Source: Falsiroseomonas oleicola | GTDB taxonomy: Bacteria > Pseudomonadota > Alphaproteobacteria > Acetobacterales > Acetobacteraceae | DNA length: 64,000 nucleotides | NCBI RefSeq assembly: GCF_019029495.1 | Contig: NZ_JAERQM010000002.1 | Coordinates: forward strand, 186,001-250,000 | Direction: 5' to 3' | Translations under genes and position numbers: made by a program | Part shown: in pieces, positions 15,901-24,526 of the stretch | Numbering within the stretch: the first letter of the stretch is position 1 | Layout: each line of letters starts with the position of its first letter | Notes under the pieces: generated by a model | Databases searched by the model: none | What the model saw: only the letters and a program-made list of their open reading frames with translations | What the model was told of the DNA's origin: nothing

Positions 15901-17929
15901 CGATGAGGTGGTGACCGGGGCGCGGCTCGTGCTCCAGGGCGCGACCAGCCCGGCGCTGATCCCGGAATACAGCCAGGTGGCGATGGCGCTGAACGAGCAG
16001 TTCGTCGGCGTGATCAATCCGGACCGCAACCGGCCGGCCTTCGGGCCGCTGGAATTCCCGATCAACCCGGTGTTCTTCGCCGACCTCAACCGGCTGAACT
16101 TCCGCTTCACCGGCCGCTACACGCTGGAGTGCAACGACCCGCTGTCCGGCCTGCTCTGGGCCAATGTCTCCGACCTTTCGACCCTTCAGTTGACGCTGGA
16201 ACGCCTGCCCCTGCAGCGTGACCTGGCACGCCTGCCGGAACCGTTCTTCGACCCGCGCCTGTTGCGCGAGCCGCTGGTGCTGCCGGTGGTGATGCCGGAA
16301 GCGGCGAGCAATGAGGGGCTTCAGGCGGCGGCGACCGTCGCCTCCTGGTTCGCGGTGCAGGCGGACTACCGCGGCGCGAGCTTCCCGGTGTCCTTCACCC
16401 TGCCGCAGCGCGGCAATGCGGTGGTGATCGCGGGCGGGCCGGAGACCATTCCGGGCCTGGCGCTGCCGCGCTTCGACGGACCGACCCTCGCCTTGGTGCC
16501 GAACCCGACGGATCGCTTCGGCCTGATCCTGGTGGTCGGCGGCCGCACCGGCGAGGAAGCGACGCAGGCCGCGGTGGTGCTGGCCGGCAGCAAGGAAGCC
16601 CTGGCCGGCGAGATCGCCGTGGTGCAGCCGATCACCGTGCCGCCGCGCCAGCCCTATGATGCGCCGCGCTGGGTGCGCAGCGACCGCCCGGTGCGCCTTG
16701 GTGAATTGGTGGATCCGACGGAATTGCAGGCCTTCGGCTATGCGCCGGGCCCGATCTCCGTGCCCTTCCGCACCGCGCCGGACCTCTACACCTGGCGTGG
16801 CCGGCCGCTGCCGGTGGAGCTGAACTACCGCTCCCCGCCCGGGCCGATCATGGATGTCGCGGTCTCGCGCCTCGATGTCGCGCTGAACGACATCTATCTG
16901 CGCAGCCTGCCGCTGCGGGATGCCGATGCGCCCTGGCCGCTCAGCTACTTCTCCCGCCAGTTCGGCCAGTCCGAGCGCATGACCGGCCGCTTCGGCCTGC
17001 CGCCCTACCTGATCTTCGGGGCGAATGAGCTGCAGATGCGCTTCGACATGCGCCCGCTGCATCGCGGCGACTGCATCGCCGTGCCGGCCGATGTGCGCGC
17101 CGGGATCGACCCGGACAGCACCATCGACCTGTCCGACGCCTATCGCTTCACCACGCTGCCGAACCTCGCCTTCTTCTCCGGCTCGGGCTTTCCCTTCACC
17201 CGCATGGCGGATTTCGGCGACACGGCGGCGGTGCTGCCGGAGCGCCCGAATGAGGTCGAGCTCTCCGCCTTCCTGACCCTGATGGGCCGTCTCGCCTCCC
17301 ATGTCGGCCATGCCACCACGGGTATCCGTGTGGTGCGGCCCGATGCGCTGGAGAGTGTCTCGGGACGCGACCTGCTGGTGATCGGCACCCTCGGGCGCCA
17401 GCCGGCGCTGGAGACACTGCTGCGCGATGGTCCGGTGGTGCTGGAAGGCAACCGGCTGAGCGTGGCATTGCCGGATGCCTTGGACGGCTTCCGCAACCTG
17501 TTCCTCGGCGATGAGCCGCGTGTGGCCCGGGAACAGGCGCAGGCGATGCTGACCTCCACCGGCGACGGCCTCGGCATCCTGATCGGCTTCGAGAGCCCGC
17601 TGCGTTCCGGCAAATCCGTCGTGGCGCTGACCGGCACCACCCCGCAGGGGCTGGAGCAGATGCTGGCGGCGCTGCGCGATCCGGAACAGGCGCCGCGGGT
17701 CCAGGGCGACCTTGCGATCCTGTCGGCCGGCCGGATCACCGGCTTCACGCTGGGCGACCACTATACCGTCGGCACGCTGCCTCCCTTCATCTGGCCGCAG
17801 TACTTCCTGCAGACCCGGCCGGACCTGCTGCTGCTGCTTCTGGCCATTTCCTGCGCCATCATCGCCGTTCCCGCCTATTGGGCGCTGCGCCGTCGCGCGG
17901 CCATCCGTCTCCGGACGAGGACCACATGA
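12959..17929 (+). CDS. bcsAB: Fused cellulose synthase BcsA-BcsB
   Basis: This encodes 1656 residues joining the catalytic and periplasmic subunits. BcsA part: N-terminal helices, then the GT2 domain with PSYNEP near 155, LLDDGRRDEF near 183, FDCDHV near 231, VTEDCH near 326 and QRMRW near 365 (D, DxD, TED, QxxRW). More helices and a PilZ domain follow, with RERRQVRERAR near 564 and DLSLGG near 600 for cyclic-di-GMP binding. BcsB part: a hydrophobic, signal-like stretch ends at MAQ (764), a Gln/Pro-rich linker with APFGQPAQPGQA repeats runs to about 915, then carbohydrate-binding and ferredoxin-like domains, and a C-terminal helix near 1625-1645 anchors it. The enzyme polymerises UDP-glucose and exports the chain. 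Fusion is known in some Komagataeibacter. Confidence 0.96.
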   Translation: MSFAQSLRQRRAFRSGPWARSWVIWPLMLLSLVIGVIFMVAPLQAEQQAWLAVAGFLLFLVANRIPGRAMTIFVVFMSCLVSMRYIYWRLVDTLEFTSFLQTFLGTGLLLAEVYAVSTMLLAYFQAIWPLDRKPVPLPEDPDEWPTIDVFIPSYNEPLEIVKPAIYGALAIDWPRDKMNVYLLDDGRRDEFRRFCEQVGCNYLIRGDNKGAKAGNINAALKVTNGEYICIFDCDHVATRAFLQLTVGWLLRDRDLAMVQTPHHFYSPDPFERNLASGERVPNEGLLFYGMVQQGNDLWNAAFFCGSCAVIRREALLEVGGVPTETVTEDCHCSLKMQRRGWRTAYLRIPLAAGLATERLMLHIGQRMRWGRGMIQILRIENPMLGSGLKFYQRCCYFMSQFHFLFPLPRFVFLTAPLAFLLFGESIIAASPLAIIAYAGPHILHSVGATSRLSGHVRHSFWSEIYETVLALYLIPVMLATLLDPKKGKFNVTDKGGTLQEGFFDLRAVGPNMVLALALIAGLLSGIYGLSTNPVESLDFQAFALNFLWATLSFVVVLAGLAVGRERRQVRERARVGAVIAANAVLPDGRVIEGETMDLSLGGAAVAIERPADVAENTPITLELDVGPEWVAIPAEVLRWQDGRMQLRFAAQTLHDEGNIVRAVLGRADAWVDWDDVREDKPLRSLGEVARSIGGLFRGDSQFSFFTRRQRRNRVVMEAPPPEAITADTAPEIVPPPRRARGETAVRRAAAVALALALSAPGLAMAQVNLRGAPPPPTPLQPGPQGLPLTLTPQSPGVGTFGAPATQSGAVPLQQQGSPFVPPGQPPAASGNVLAPFSQQGPAPSAPGSNVVAPFGQPAQPGQAPSASGSNVRTPFGQPAQPGQAPAASADAPLAPFGQVAPGQFPGQQGPIGVQVNTGLPPLPQAQPGFLGGVGVGSFGVPTGDVGSTRTETRTLRQLGLRAPMQMRGTSDLQGVLFGVRGDEVVTGARLVLQGATSPALIPEYSQVAMALNEQFVGVINPDRNRPAFGPLEFPINPVFFADLNRLNFRFTGRYTLECNDPLSGLLWANVSDLSTLQLTLERLPLQRDLARLPEPFFDPRLLREPLVLPVVMPEAASNEGLQAAATVASWFAVQADYRGASFPVSFTLPQRGNAVVIAGGPETIPGLALPRFDGPTLALVPNPTDRFGLILVVGGRTGEEATQAAVVLAGSKEALAGEIAVVQPITVPPRQPYDAPRWVRSDRPVRLGELVDPTELQAFGYAPGPISVPFRTAPDLYTWRGRPLPVELNYRSPPGPIMDVAVSRLDVALNDIYLRSLPLRDADAPWPLSYFSRQFGQSERMTGRFGLPPYLIFGANELQMRFDMRPLHRGDCIAVPADVRAGIDPDSTIDLSDAYRFTTLPNLAFFSGSGFPFTRMADFGDTAAVLPERPNEVELSAFLTLMGRLASHVGHATTGIRVVRPDALESVSGRDLLVIGTLGRQPALETLLRDGPVVLEGNRLSVALPDALDGFRNLFLGDEPRVAREQAQAMLTSTGDGLGILIGFESPLRSGKSVVALTGTTPQGLEQMLAALRDPEQAPRVQGDLAILSAGRITGFTLGDHYTVGTLPPFIWPQYFLQTRPDLLLLLLAISCAIIAVPAYWALRRRAAIRLRTRTT

Positions 17930-20900
17930 TGAAAAGCCCGACCCGGACCATGCGCGCGGGGCTGCTGAGCACCGCGCTGGTGGCCGTCAGCCTGGCCGCC
18001 GGCCCCAGCTTCGCCCAGGATCGCGGCATCGCCGCGCTGCTCGACCAGGCGAACTACTGGAAGCTTCAGAATCGCCCGGACCAGGTGGTGCGGACGCTGG
18101 AACGCGTGCTCCAGGTCGATCCGCGCAACGCCGACGCCCTGTCGGGCCTCGCCGAGGCGCAGGCGCAGCTTGGCAATGTCGCCCAGGCGCAGCAGGCGCT
18201 GGGGCAGCTTCGTGCCACGGCGCCGGCCGATCCCCGCACCTTGCAGGCCGATGTGGCCGTTCGCACCTCCACCGTTGATGCCACCGCCCTGGCGCAGGCC
18301 CGCCAGCTTGCCCAGGCTGGCCGGAACGCGGAAGCGGTGGAACGCTACCGTGGCATCTTCTCCGGCGCCCCGGTGCCGGACAGTTTCGCACTGGAATATT
18401 ACCAGGCCCTTGCCGGCACCGAGGCCGGATGGCGTGAAGCGCAGCAGGGCCTGGGCCAGCTTGCCTCGCGCAACCCCAGCAACACCGCCGTGCAGCTCGC
18501 CTATGGCCAGGTGCTGACCTATCGCGAGGAAACCCGCGCCCAGGGCATCGATGTGCTGCGCCGCCTGTCCGGCCAGCCCGCCAGCCAGCAGAGCGCCGCC
18601 GCCGCCTGGCGCCAGGCGCTGACCTGGCTCGGCCAGGGGCCGGAGGCGGTGGGGCCGCTGGAGGGCTACCTCCAGCAATTCCCCAATGACGCCGAGATTC
18701 AGCGGCGGCTCGATGAGGCGCGCGCCCAGGTGCAGCCGGTCGATGAGGCCGGCAATGCCCGCATGGACGGCTGGGAAGCCTTCAGCCAGGGCCAGATTCG
18801 GGAAGCGGAACAGCGCTTCTCCGCCGTGCTCGAAATCAACCCGGATGATGCCGACGGCCTGGGGGGACTCGGCCTCGTCCGGCTGCGTCAGGGACGACGG
18901 GCGGAGGCGGCCCGGCTGCTTCAGGCGGCGATCGATGCCGACCCCACGCGCCGCGCGAATTGGGAGGAGGCGCTTCGTGGCGCCACCGTCGTGCCGCGGG
19001 GTCCGGCGGGCGGCGGGCGCGGCGTGGTGCGGGGCGGCGGCGGCGCGCCGGGGCCGGATATCCAGGCGGCGCGCAACCTAGTGGCCCAGGGCAATGTCAG
19101 CCAGGCGGAGCCGCTGCTGGCACGCATCGTGGCCCGCAATGGCGGCGACCGCCCGGATGCCGAGGCGCTGCTGGGCGATATCGCCCTGCGACAGGGCAAT
19201 GCGGCCCTGGCCGAGCAGCGCTACCGCACCGCATTGGCCCGCCGGGGCAATTTCGGCGCGGCCATGTCCGGCCTCGCCAATGCCCTGCAGGAACAGGGCA
19301 AGTTCGCCGAGGCGGAGGAAGTCTATCGCCGCATCGGCGGCACCAATGCGCCGCAGGTACGCGCCGAGGCCCTGCGTGCCGAGGCGCAGCGCACGGATGA
19401 CCCGCAGGCGGCCGCCGCGCTGCTGCGCGCCTCCATCCAGAACGACCCTTCCAACCCCTGGCCGCGGCTCGATCTGGCGCGGCTGATGGCGCAATCCGGA
19501 CAGGGTGCGGAAGCGAACCAGATGGTCGCCTCCACGGTGGCCAGCCGGGCGACGCCGGATGCGATCCACGCCGCCGCGATCTTCGCCTTCGAGCAGTCGC
19601 GGCCGGATGAAACGGTGCGGCTGCTGGAGCGGATTCCGGCGCGGGTGCGCAACAGCGCCCATAACCAGCTTCTGGCCACCGCGCGGGTGGAGGCGGAGGT
19701 GCAATCCGCCGTCGCCCTGGCGCGACGGGGCCAGCGCAGTCTCGCGCGCCAGCGGCTGATCGCCATCGCCTCCCGCCGCGACCCGTCCGGGCAGGCGGGG
19801 CCGTCCGCGGTGCGGGCGCTGAATTCCATCAACGACACGCGCGGCGCGCAGGAAGCGGCGCGGATGTATGCCATCGCGGCGCGCGGCCAGGCCCCCGCGT
19901 CGCAACTGGCGGCGGCGTCGGCGCTGGCGGAAGCCGGGCTGAACCCCGAAGCCGCCACGGCCGCCGCCGCGATCGATGCCGGGCGGCTGACGACGGATCA
20001 GCGCCGGCAGGCGAACGACATCTCCGCCGGCCTGTCGATCCGCGCGGCGGACCAGCTCAACCAGCGCGGGCAGCAGGCGGCGGCCTTCGATGTGCTGGAG
20101 CCGACGCTGCGCCAGAACCCGACCAATCCGGCGGCCAACCTGGCCCTCGCCCGCCTGTATCAGGGCGCGCGGGACCCGGAGCAGGCGGGGCGCATCGCCG
20201 AGGCCGTGCTGTCGCGCAATCCGCGCGACACGGATGCGCGACAGGCTGCGATGGATGCCGCGATCGCCAACCGGGACTGGGGCAGGGCGGAGGCGCTGCT
20301 CTCCGAGGGCCGCGCCCTGATGCCGAACGATCCGCGCATCCCGCTGCTGGAATCGCGTCTGGCGCGCGCCTGGGGCGACCAGCGCCGTGCCCGCAATGCG
20401 CTGGAAGCGGCGGCGCGCATGCGGCGCGAGCAAATCGGCGCCACCACGCCGGGGCTGCTCGGCGGTGCCATGGTGCCGCAGGCGACGCTGCCGGAAGGCC
20501 GCCAGCCGTCCCAGACGGAAAATCCGTTCCGCCGCGTGCCGCTCTCGGGCCAGGACCAGGGTGCTTTCGCCACCCAGGGCCAGCAATTCGCCCAGGCGCA
20601 GGGCTTCGGCTCTCCCGGCCTTGGCGGCCCGGCCCAGCCGGCCGATCCGCTGCTGAACGAGATCAACCGGCAATTGGTGGAGGTGCGGCAGGAAGCCGCG
20701 CCGCGCATCACCCCGGCGCTCGGCATGCGCACACGCTCCGGCGATGATGGCATCGACGCGCTGACCGAGACCCATGCCGGGGCCGAGGGCAGCATCGCGG
20801 TGCCCGGCATCGGCGGCCGCCTGACGGCGCGGGCGAGTGCCGTGACGCTGGATTCGGGCGATCTCCAGGGCTCGCTGGCCTCCATGCGGCGCTTCGGTGG

Positions 20901-21819
20901 CTATCCCCTGACCCTGGCGGGTCAGGGCGGCACGCTGACCCAGGCGCAGGCGAATTCGGCCCGCACCACCGAATCGAGCCAGAGCGGCGTGGCGCTCGGC
21001 GCGGCCTATGCCCGCGGCGGTTTCTCCGCCGATATCGGCACCACCCCGCTGGGCTTCCTGCGGGAGAATGTGGTCGGCGGCATCGAGATCGCGCCCGAGA
21101 TCGGGGATGGCGTGCGCCTGCGCGTCACGGCGGAACGCCGTGCCATGACGGACAGCCTGCTGTCCTGGGGCGGCCTGCGCGACCCGGCCTTCGGCACGAC
21201 CTGGGGCGGCGTGGTTCGCACCGGCGCGCGCGCGCAGATCGAATTCGCCAGCGGCGACACCAATTTCTACATCGCCGGCGGCTATTTCAGCATGAACGGC
21301 GAGGGTGTGGCGGAGAACAGCCGCATCGAGGCCGGGGCCGGCTTCCAGACCCCGATCTGGCGCTCCGCCACCGAGGAGTTGGTGACGGGCCTCGACCTGG
21401 TCTATTTCGCCTATGACAAGAACCTGCGCTTCTTCACGCTGGGCCATGGCGGCTATTACAGCCCGCAGAGCTTCATCGCGGCGAATGTGCCGATCGATTA
21501 TCGCGGCCGGTCGAACAACCTGTTCTACCGCGTCGGCGCCAGCCTCGGCGTGGCGACCTTCACCGAGGACCGCACCGCGATCTTCCCGAATGATGCGGGC
21601 CTCCAGGGCCAGCTTCAGGCGCGCGCCAATAGCGAAACCGGCGTGGACGCCTTCTATGCCGGCCAGTCCAAGACCGGCCTGACCGGCGGGCTGCGCGGCG
21701 ACATCGAATACATGATCACGCCGCAACTGCGCATCGGTGGCGCGGTGCGCTTCGATCAGGCGGCGGATTGGAGCGAGACGCGCGGCCTGGTCTATGCCCG
21801 CTACCGCTTCGATCGCTGA
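17926..21819 (+). CDS. bcsC: Cellulose synthase outer-membrane subunit BcsC
   Basis: This encodes 1297 residues. The start overlaps the bcsAB stop (ATGA). A signal peptide of about 30 residues ends PSFAQ. Tetratricopeptide repeats fill roughly residues 35-800 (for example NRPDQVVRTLERVLQVDPRNADALSGLAEAQ-type units), interrupted near 360-375 by a Gly/Arg-rich hinge. A Pro/Gln-rich spacer precedes the C-terminal BcsC barrel (about 930-1297), which ends YARYRFDR with a terminal aromatic pattern. BcsC spans the periplasm and outer membrane and lets the glucan chain out. The size is normal for BcsC. Confidence 0.95.
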   Translation: MMKSPTRTMRAGLLSTALVAVSLAAGPSFAQDRGIAALLDQANYWKLQNRPDQVVRTLERVLQVDPRNADALSGLAEAQAQLGNVAQAQQALGQLRATAPADPRTLQADVAVRTSTVDATALAQARQLAQAGRNAEAVERYRGIFSGAPVPDSFALEYYQALAGTEAGWREAQQGLGQLASRNPSNTAVQLAYGQVLTYREETRAQGIDVLRRLSGQPASQQSAAAAWRQALTWLGQGPEAVGPLEGYLQQFPNDAEIQRRLDEARAQVQPVDEAGNARMDGWEAFSQGQIREAEQRFSAVLEINPDDADGLGGLGLVRLRQGRRAEAARLLQAAIDADPTRRANWEEALRGATVVPRGPAGGGRGVVRGGGGAPGPDIQAARNLVAQGNVSQAEPLLARIVARNGGDRPDAEALLGDIALRQGNAALAEQRYRTALARRGNFGAAMSGLANALQEQGKFAEAEEVYRRIGGTNAPQVRAEALRAEAQRTDDPQAAAALLRASIQNDPSNPWPRLDLARLMAQSGQGAEANQMVASTVASRATPDAIHAAAIFAFEQSRPDETVRLLERIPARVRNSAHNQLLATARVEAEVQSAVALARRGQRSLARQRLIAIASRRDPSGQAGPSAVRALNSINDTRGAQEAARMYAIAARGQAPASQLAAASALAEAGLNPEAATAAAAIDAGRLTTDQRRQANDISAGLSIRAADQLNQRGQQAAAFDVLEPTLRQNPTNPAANLALARLYQGARDPEQAGRIAEAVLSRNPRDTDARQAAMDAAIANRDWGRAEALLSEGRALMPNDPRIPLLESRLARAWGDQRRARNALEAAARMRREQIGATTPGLLGGAMVPQATLPEGRQPSQTENPFRRVPLSGQDQGAFATQGQQFAQAQGFGSPGLGGPAQPADPLLNEINRQLVEVRQEAAPRITPALGMRTRSGDDGIDALTETHAGAEGSIAVPGIGGRLTARASAVTLDSGDLQGSLASMRRFGGYPLTLAGQGGTLTQAQANSARTTESSQSGVALGAAYARGGFSADIGTTPLGFLRENVVGGIEIAPEIGDGVRLRVTAERRAMTDSLLSWGGLRDPAFGTTWGGVVRTGARAQIEFASGDTNFYIAGGYFSMNGEGVAENSRIEAGAGFQTPIWRSATEELVTGLDLVYFAYDKNLRFFTLGHGGYYSPQSFIAANVPIDYRGRSNNLFYRVGASLGVATFTEDRTAIFPNDAGLQGQLQARANSETGVDAFYAGQSKTGLTGGLRGDIEYMITPQLRIGGAVRFDQAADWSETRGLVYARYRFDR

Positions 21820-21833
21820 ATGGGATACGGGGC

Positions 21834-22316
21834 ATGACAGATGTTCACGCGGCGGAACCGGTGACGGCCGCCTATCTCGCCCGGCGCGGCGTCGCGGCGC
21901 AGTGGCGGCCCTTCCTGCGCGGGCTGGTGGAGACACTCGACGCGCATCTGGACAGCGATGGCCGGGCCGCGCTGATGCGCGCGGTTGGGCGACGCATGGC
22001 GGAGGCGATGCCCCTGCCGCATTGCGACACGCTGAAGGGGCTGGAATCCCATATCAATGACGCGCTGGGCGCGGCGGAATGGGGCTATTGCCAGCTCTCC
22101 GTCGATGTCGAGCAGCGCCGGCTGCTGGTGACGCATGCCGCCGCGCCGGCCGTGGGCATCGGCCAGGATGCCGAGGGCGCCTGGATCGGGGCGGTGCTGG
22201 AAGGGCTCTATGGCGGTTGGCTCGCCGGGCAGCCGGGCGCCGATGCGGCGCTGGCCCCCAGCGTTTCGGTCTGCGTGGCCGGCGAGGCCAGGCTGGGATA
22301 CGGGCGGGCGGCCTGA
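21834..22316 (+). CDS. bcsD: Cellulose synthase subunit BcsD
   Basis: This encodes 160 residues, the length of Acetobacteraceae BcsD (AcsD). Recognisable parts are QWRPFLRGLVETLDAHLD, MPLPHCDTLKGLESHIND, EWGYCQLSVDVEQRRLLVTHAA and WIGAVLEGLYGGWLAGQPGA. BcsD forms a periplasmic octameric ring through which glucan chains pass and which aids crystallisation. It follows bcsC by 14 bases and ends the operon. Komagataeibacter has a beta-glucosidase gene next, and here hyuA lies convergent 15 bases away instead. Confidence 0.93.
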   Translation: MTDVHAAEPVTAAYLARRGVAAQWRPFLRGLVETLDAHLDSDGRAALMRAVGRRMAEAMPLPHCDTLKGLESHINDALGAAEWGYCQLSVDVEQRRLLVTHAAAPAVGIGQDAEGAWIGAVLEGLYGGWLAGQPGADAALAPSVSVCVAGEARLGYGRAA

Positions 22317-22331
22317 ATTCGGGGCGGGGCG

Positions 22332-24395
22332 TCAGCCCCCCACCGCCACCTCCAGCCAGCCGCGCGCATCCAGCCAGGCCACGTCGCCCGGCAGCAGCAG
22401 CACGGTGGTGGTGTCGCTTTCGACAATGGCCGGGCCGGGCAGTTTCTGGCCCGGGGCCAGAGCGGTGAAGGCATAGACGGGCAGGTCCTGGACTGCGCCG
22501 GCGACGAAGGCACGGCGCTGCGCCACCGGTGTCGCCGGGGCGACGTCCGGCAATTCCCGGACGGGCACGGCGGGCAGGCGGCCGATGGCGGCGACCCGCG
22601 CCGTGACCAGCACCACCTCCTCCCCCCGCAGGGCATAGGTGAACAGCGCCTCATGCCGCGTGTGAAAGCTTTCCGAGATCTGCGCCGGCAGGCCGGGCGC
22701 CTCCCAATCCACCGTATCCAACGGCACGCCGACTTCGAAAACCTGCTCGCCATAGCGCATGTCCGCGCTGCGGCGGATCGTCGGGGCATCATCGGTCCCC
22801 TGGGCCATCCATTCGGCCATGCGGGCGCGGGCGGCGGCCTCCAGCTCGGCAAACAGCGCACGGATGGCGGGCTCGTCCGGCAGGCCGGTGGCGCCGATCA
22901 GGCTGCGCGAGACCTCGTAGCGCAGGTCGGTCTGCAACATGCCCCAGGCCGAGAGCCCGGCGGCCAGCAGCGGCACCGCGACCCGCGCCATGCCGAGGTC
23001 CCGCGCCACCGCGCTGGCATGCAGCCCCGCCGCGCCGCCAAAGGCCAATAGGCAAAAGCCGCGCGGATCGACGCCACGCCGCACGGTGGCGACGCGGATG
23101 CCATCCGCCATGGCGATGTTCGCGAGTGCATGGATGCCCGCCGCGCAGTCCATCATGCCGAGGCCGAGTTTTGCGCCCAGCCGCTCCACCGCGCCCTCTG
23201 CGGCGGCGAGGTCCAGCGAACGCCTTCCGCCGAGGAAGCGCGCGCCGTCCAGGTAGCCCAGCACCAGGTTGGCGTCCGTCACCGCCGGCTCCGTCCCGCC
23301 CGCGCCATAGCAGGCCGGGCCGGGCACCGCGCCCGCGCTGCGGGGACCCACCCGCATCATGCCGCCGGCGCCGACATGGGCGATGGAGCCGCCGCCGGCG
23401 CCCAGCGTCACGATATCCAGGCTTTCGAGCGCGATGCGCTCGCCGCCCACCACCCGGCCGCGGCCGAGCGCCGCCTCGCCACCCTCGATCAGCGCGACAT
23501 CGGTGGAGGTGCCGCCGACATCGAAGGTCACCAGGTCCTGGCCCAGCCCGGCGCGGGCCAGCGCCAGCCCGGCGGCGACGCCGCCCGCGGGGCCGGAGAG
23601 CGCCGTGCCGGCGGCGATGCGCGACGCCTCGGCGACGGGTGCCACGCCGCCATGGGAGAGGATGACGAACAGCGGCGCGCGCAGCCCGGCCTCGGCCAGG
23701 CGGGTTTCCAGCCGGCCGAGATAGGTGGCGACGATGGGCCCGACGGCGGCATTCACCACGGTGGTGGAGAAGCGCTCGAACTCCTTGATCTGCGGCAGCA
23801 CGTCCGAGGACAGCGTCACATAGGCGCCTGGCAAGGCGGCGGCCACGGCGGCGCCGGCGGCCTGTTCGTGGGACGGGTCGCGCCAGGAATGGAACAGGCA
23901 GATGGCCACCGCCTGCACCTGCTCGGCGCGCAGGGTCTCGATGGCGGCGGTGAGGGAGGCGTCGTCCAGCGCCAGGGCCACTTCGCCATCGGCGCGGATG
24001 CGCTCCCGCAGCGGCAGGCGCAGGCGGCGCGGCACCAGCGGGGCGGGGGGTGACAGGCGCAGGTCGTAGCGTTCGGGCTTCAGCCCCTCCCGCATCTCGA
24101 TGACGTCGCGATGGCCCTCGGTGGTCAGCAGGCCGATGCGGGCGGTGCGGCGTTCCAGCAGGGCATTGGTGGCGACGGTGGTGCCATGCACCAGGCGCTC
24201 GGTCCGGGCCAGCAGATCGGGCAAAGGCAGGCCGAGCATGCCGGCCAGCACGCCGAGGCCATCGAGCACGCCGCGCGACTGGTCATCCGGCGTGGTCGCC
24301 GCCTTGGCGAGCAGGGTCGCGCCATCGGCACCGATGCAGACGACATCGGTGAAAGTGCCGCCGACGTCGCAGCCGATCCGGTAGGGGGGAAGCAT
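22332..24395 (-). CDS. hyuA: Hydantoinase/oxoprolinase subunit A (HyuA family)
   Basis: This encodes 687 residues of the N-methylhydantoinase A / 5-oxoprolinase / acetone carboxylase beta family. The ASKHA-type ATPase motifs are IGCDVGGTFTDVV at the N-terminus, LVHGTTVATNALLER, LSGPAGGVAAG and VTFDVGGTSTDVALI, with a family HGGVAP in between. With subunit B it uses ATP to open a cyclic amide such as a hydantoin or 5-oxoproline. The exact substrate cannot be assigned. A GGAG lies 9 bases before the start. HyuB is encoded upstream on the same strand, separated by a palindromic repeat. Confidence 0.9.
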   Translation of the reverse strand: MLPPYRIGCDVGGTFTDVVCIGADGATLLAKAATTPDDQSRGVLDGLGVLAGMLGLPLPDLLARTERLVHGTTVATNALLERRTARIGLLTTEGHRDVIEMREGLKPERYDLRLSPPAPLVPRRLRLPLRERIRADGEVALALDDASLTAAIETLRAEQVQAVAICLFHSWRDPSHEQAAGAAVAAALPGAYVTLSSDVLPQIKEFERFSTTVVNAAVGPIVATYLGRLETRLAEAGLRAPLFVILSHGGVAPVAEASRIAAGTALSGPAGGVAAGLALARAGLGQDLVTFDVGGTSTDVALIEGGEAALGRGRVVGGERIALESLDIVTLGAGGGSIAHVGAGGMMRVGPRSAGAVPGPACYGAGGTEPAVTDANLVLGYLDGARFLGGRRSLDLAAAEGAVERLGAKLGLGMMDCAAGIHALANIAMADGIRVATVRRGVDPRGFCLLAFGGAAGLHASAVARDLGMARVAVPLLAAGLSAWGMLQTDLRYEVSRSLIGATGLPDEPAIRALFAELEAAARARMAEWMAQGTDDAPTIRRSADMRYGEQVFEVGVPLDTVDWEAPGLPAQISESFHTRHEALFTYALRGEEVVLVTARVAAIGRLPAVPVRELPDVAPATPVAQRRAFVAGAVQDLPVYAFTALAPGQKLPGPAIVESDTTTVLLLPGDVAWLDARGWLEVAVGG

Positions 24396-24416
24396 ATGGC
24401 TACTCCAATTGGCGAG

Positions 24417-24505
24417 CCCCCCTCACCCGCTCCGGCTAAGGCGCTGCGCGCCAAGCCTGCGCTGCCCTCTCTCCCCGACGGGGGGAGAGGGTTGGGTGAG
24501 GGGGG
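24417..24505. repeat. REP-like nested palindrome between hyuB and hyuA
   Basis: An outer perfect 12-bp inverted repeat (24417-24428 with 24494-24505) encloses an inner hairpin (24465-24476 with 24480-24491, loop GAC, one G-T wobble). CCCTCACCC and CCTCTCCCC-type arms of this kind are familiar in dispersed palindromes of high-GC proteobacteria. It occupies most of the 131-base gap between the two genes and could tune the ratio of the two subunits. Confidence 0.65.
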
Positions 24506-24526
24506 CCACGCAGGTCGATCGCTACG

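Noticed and set aside
14312-17761. Long antisense frame (about 1150 codons) opposite bcsAB.
   Set aside because: High GC makes antisense frames long. The sense frame carries all cellulose synthase motifs, and the antisense product is Arg/His/Gln-rich without domains.
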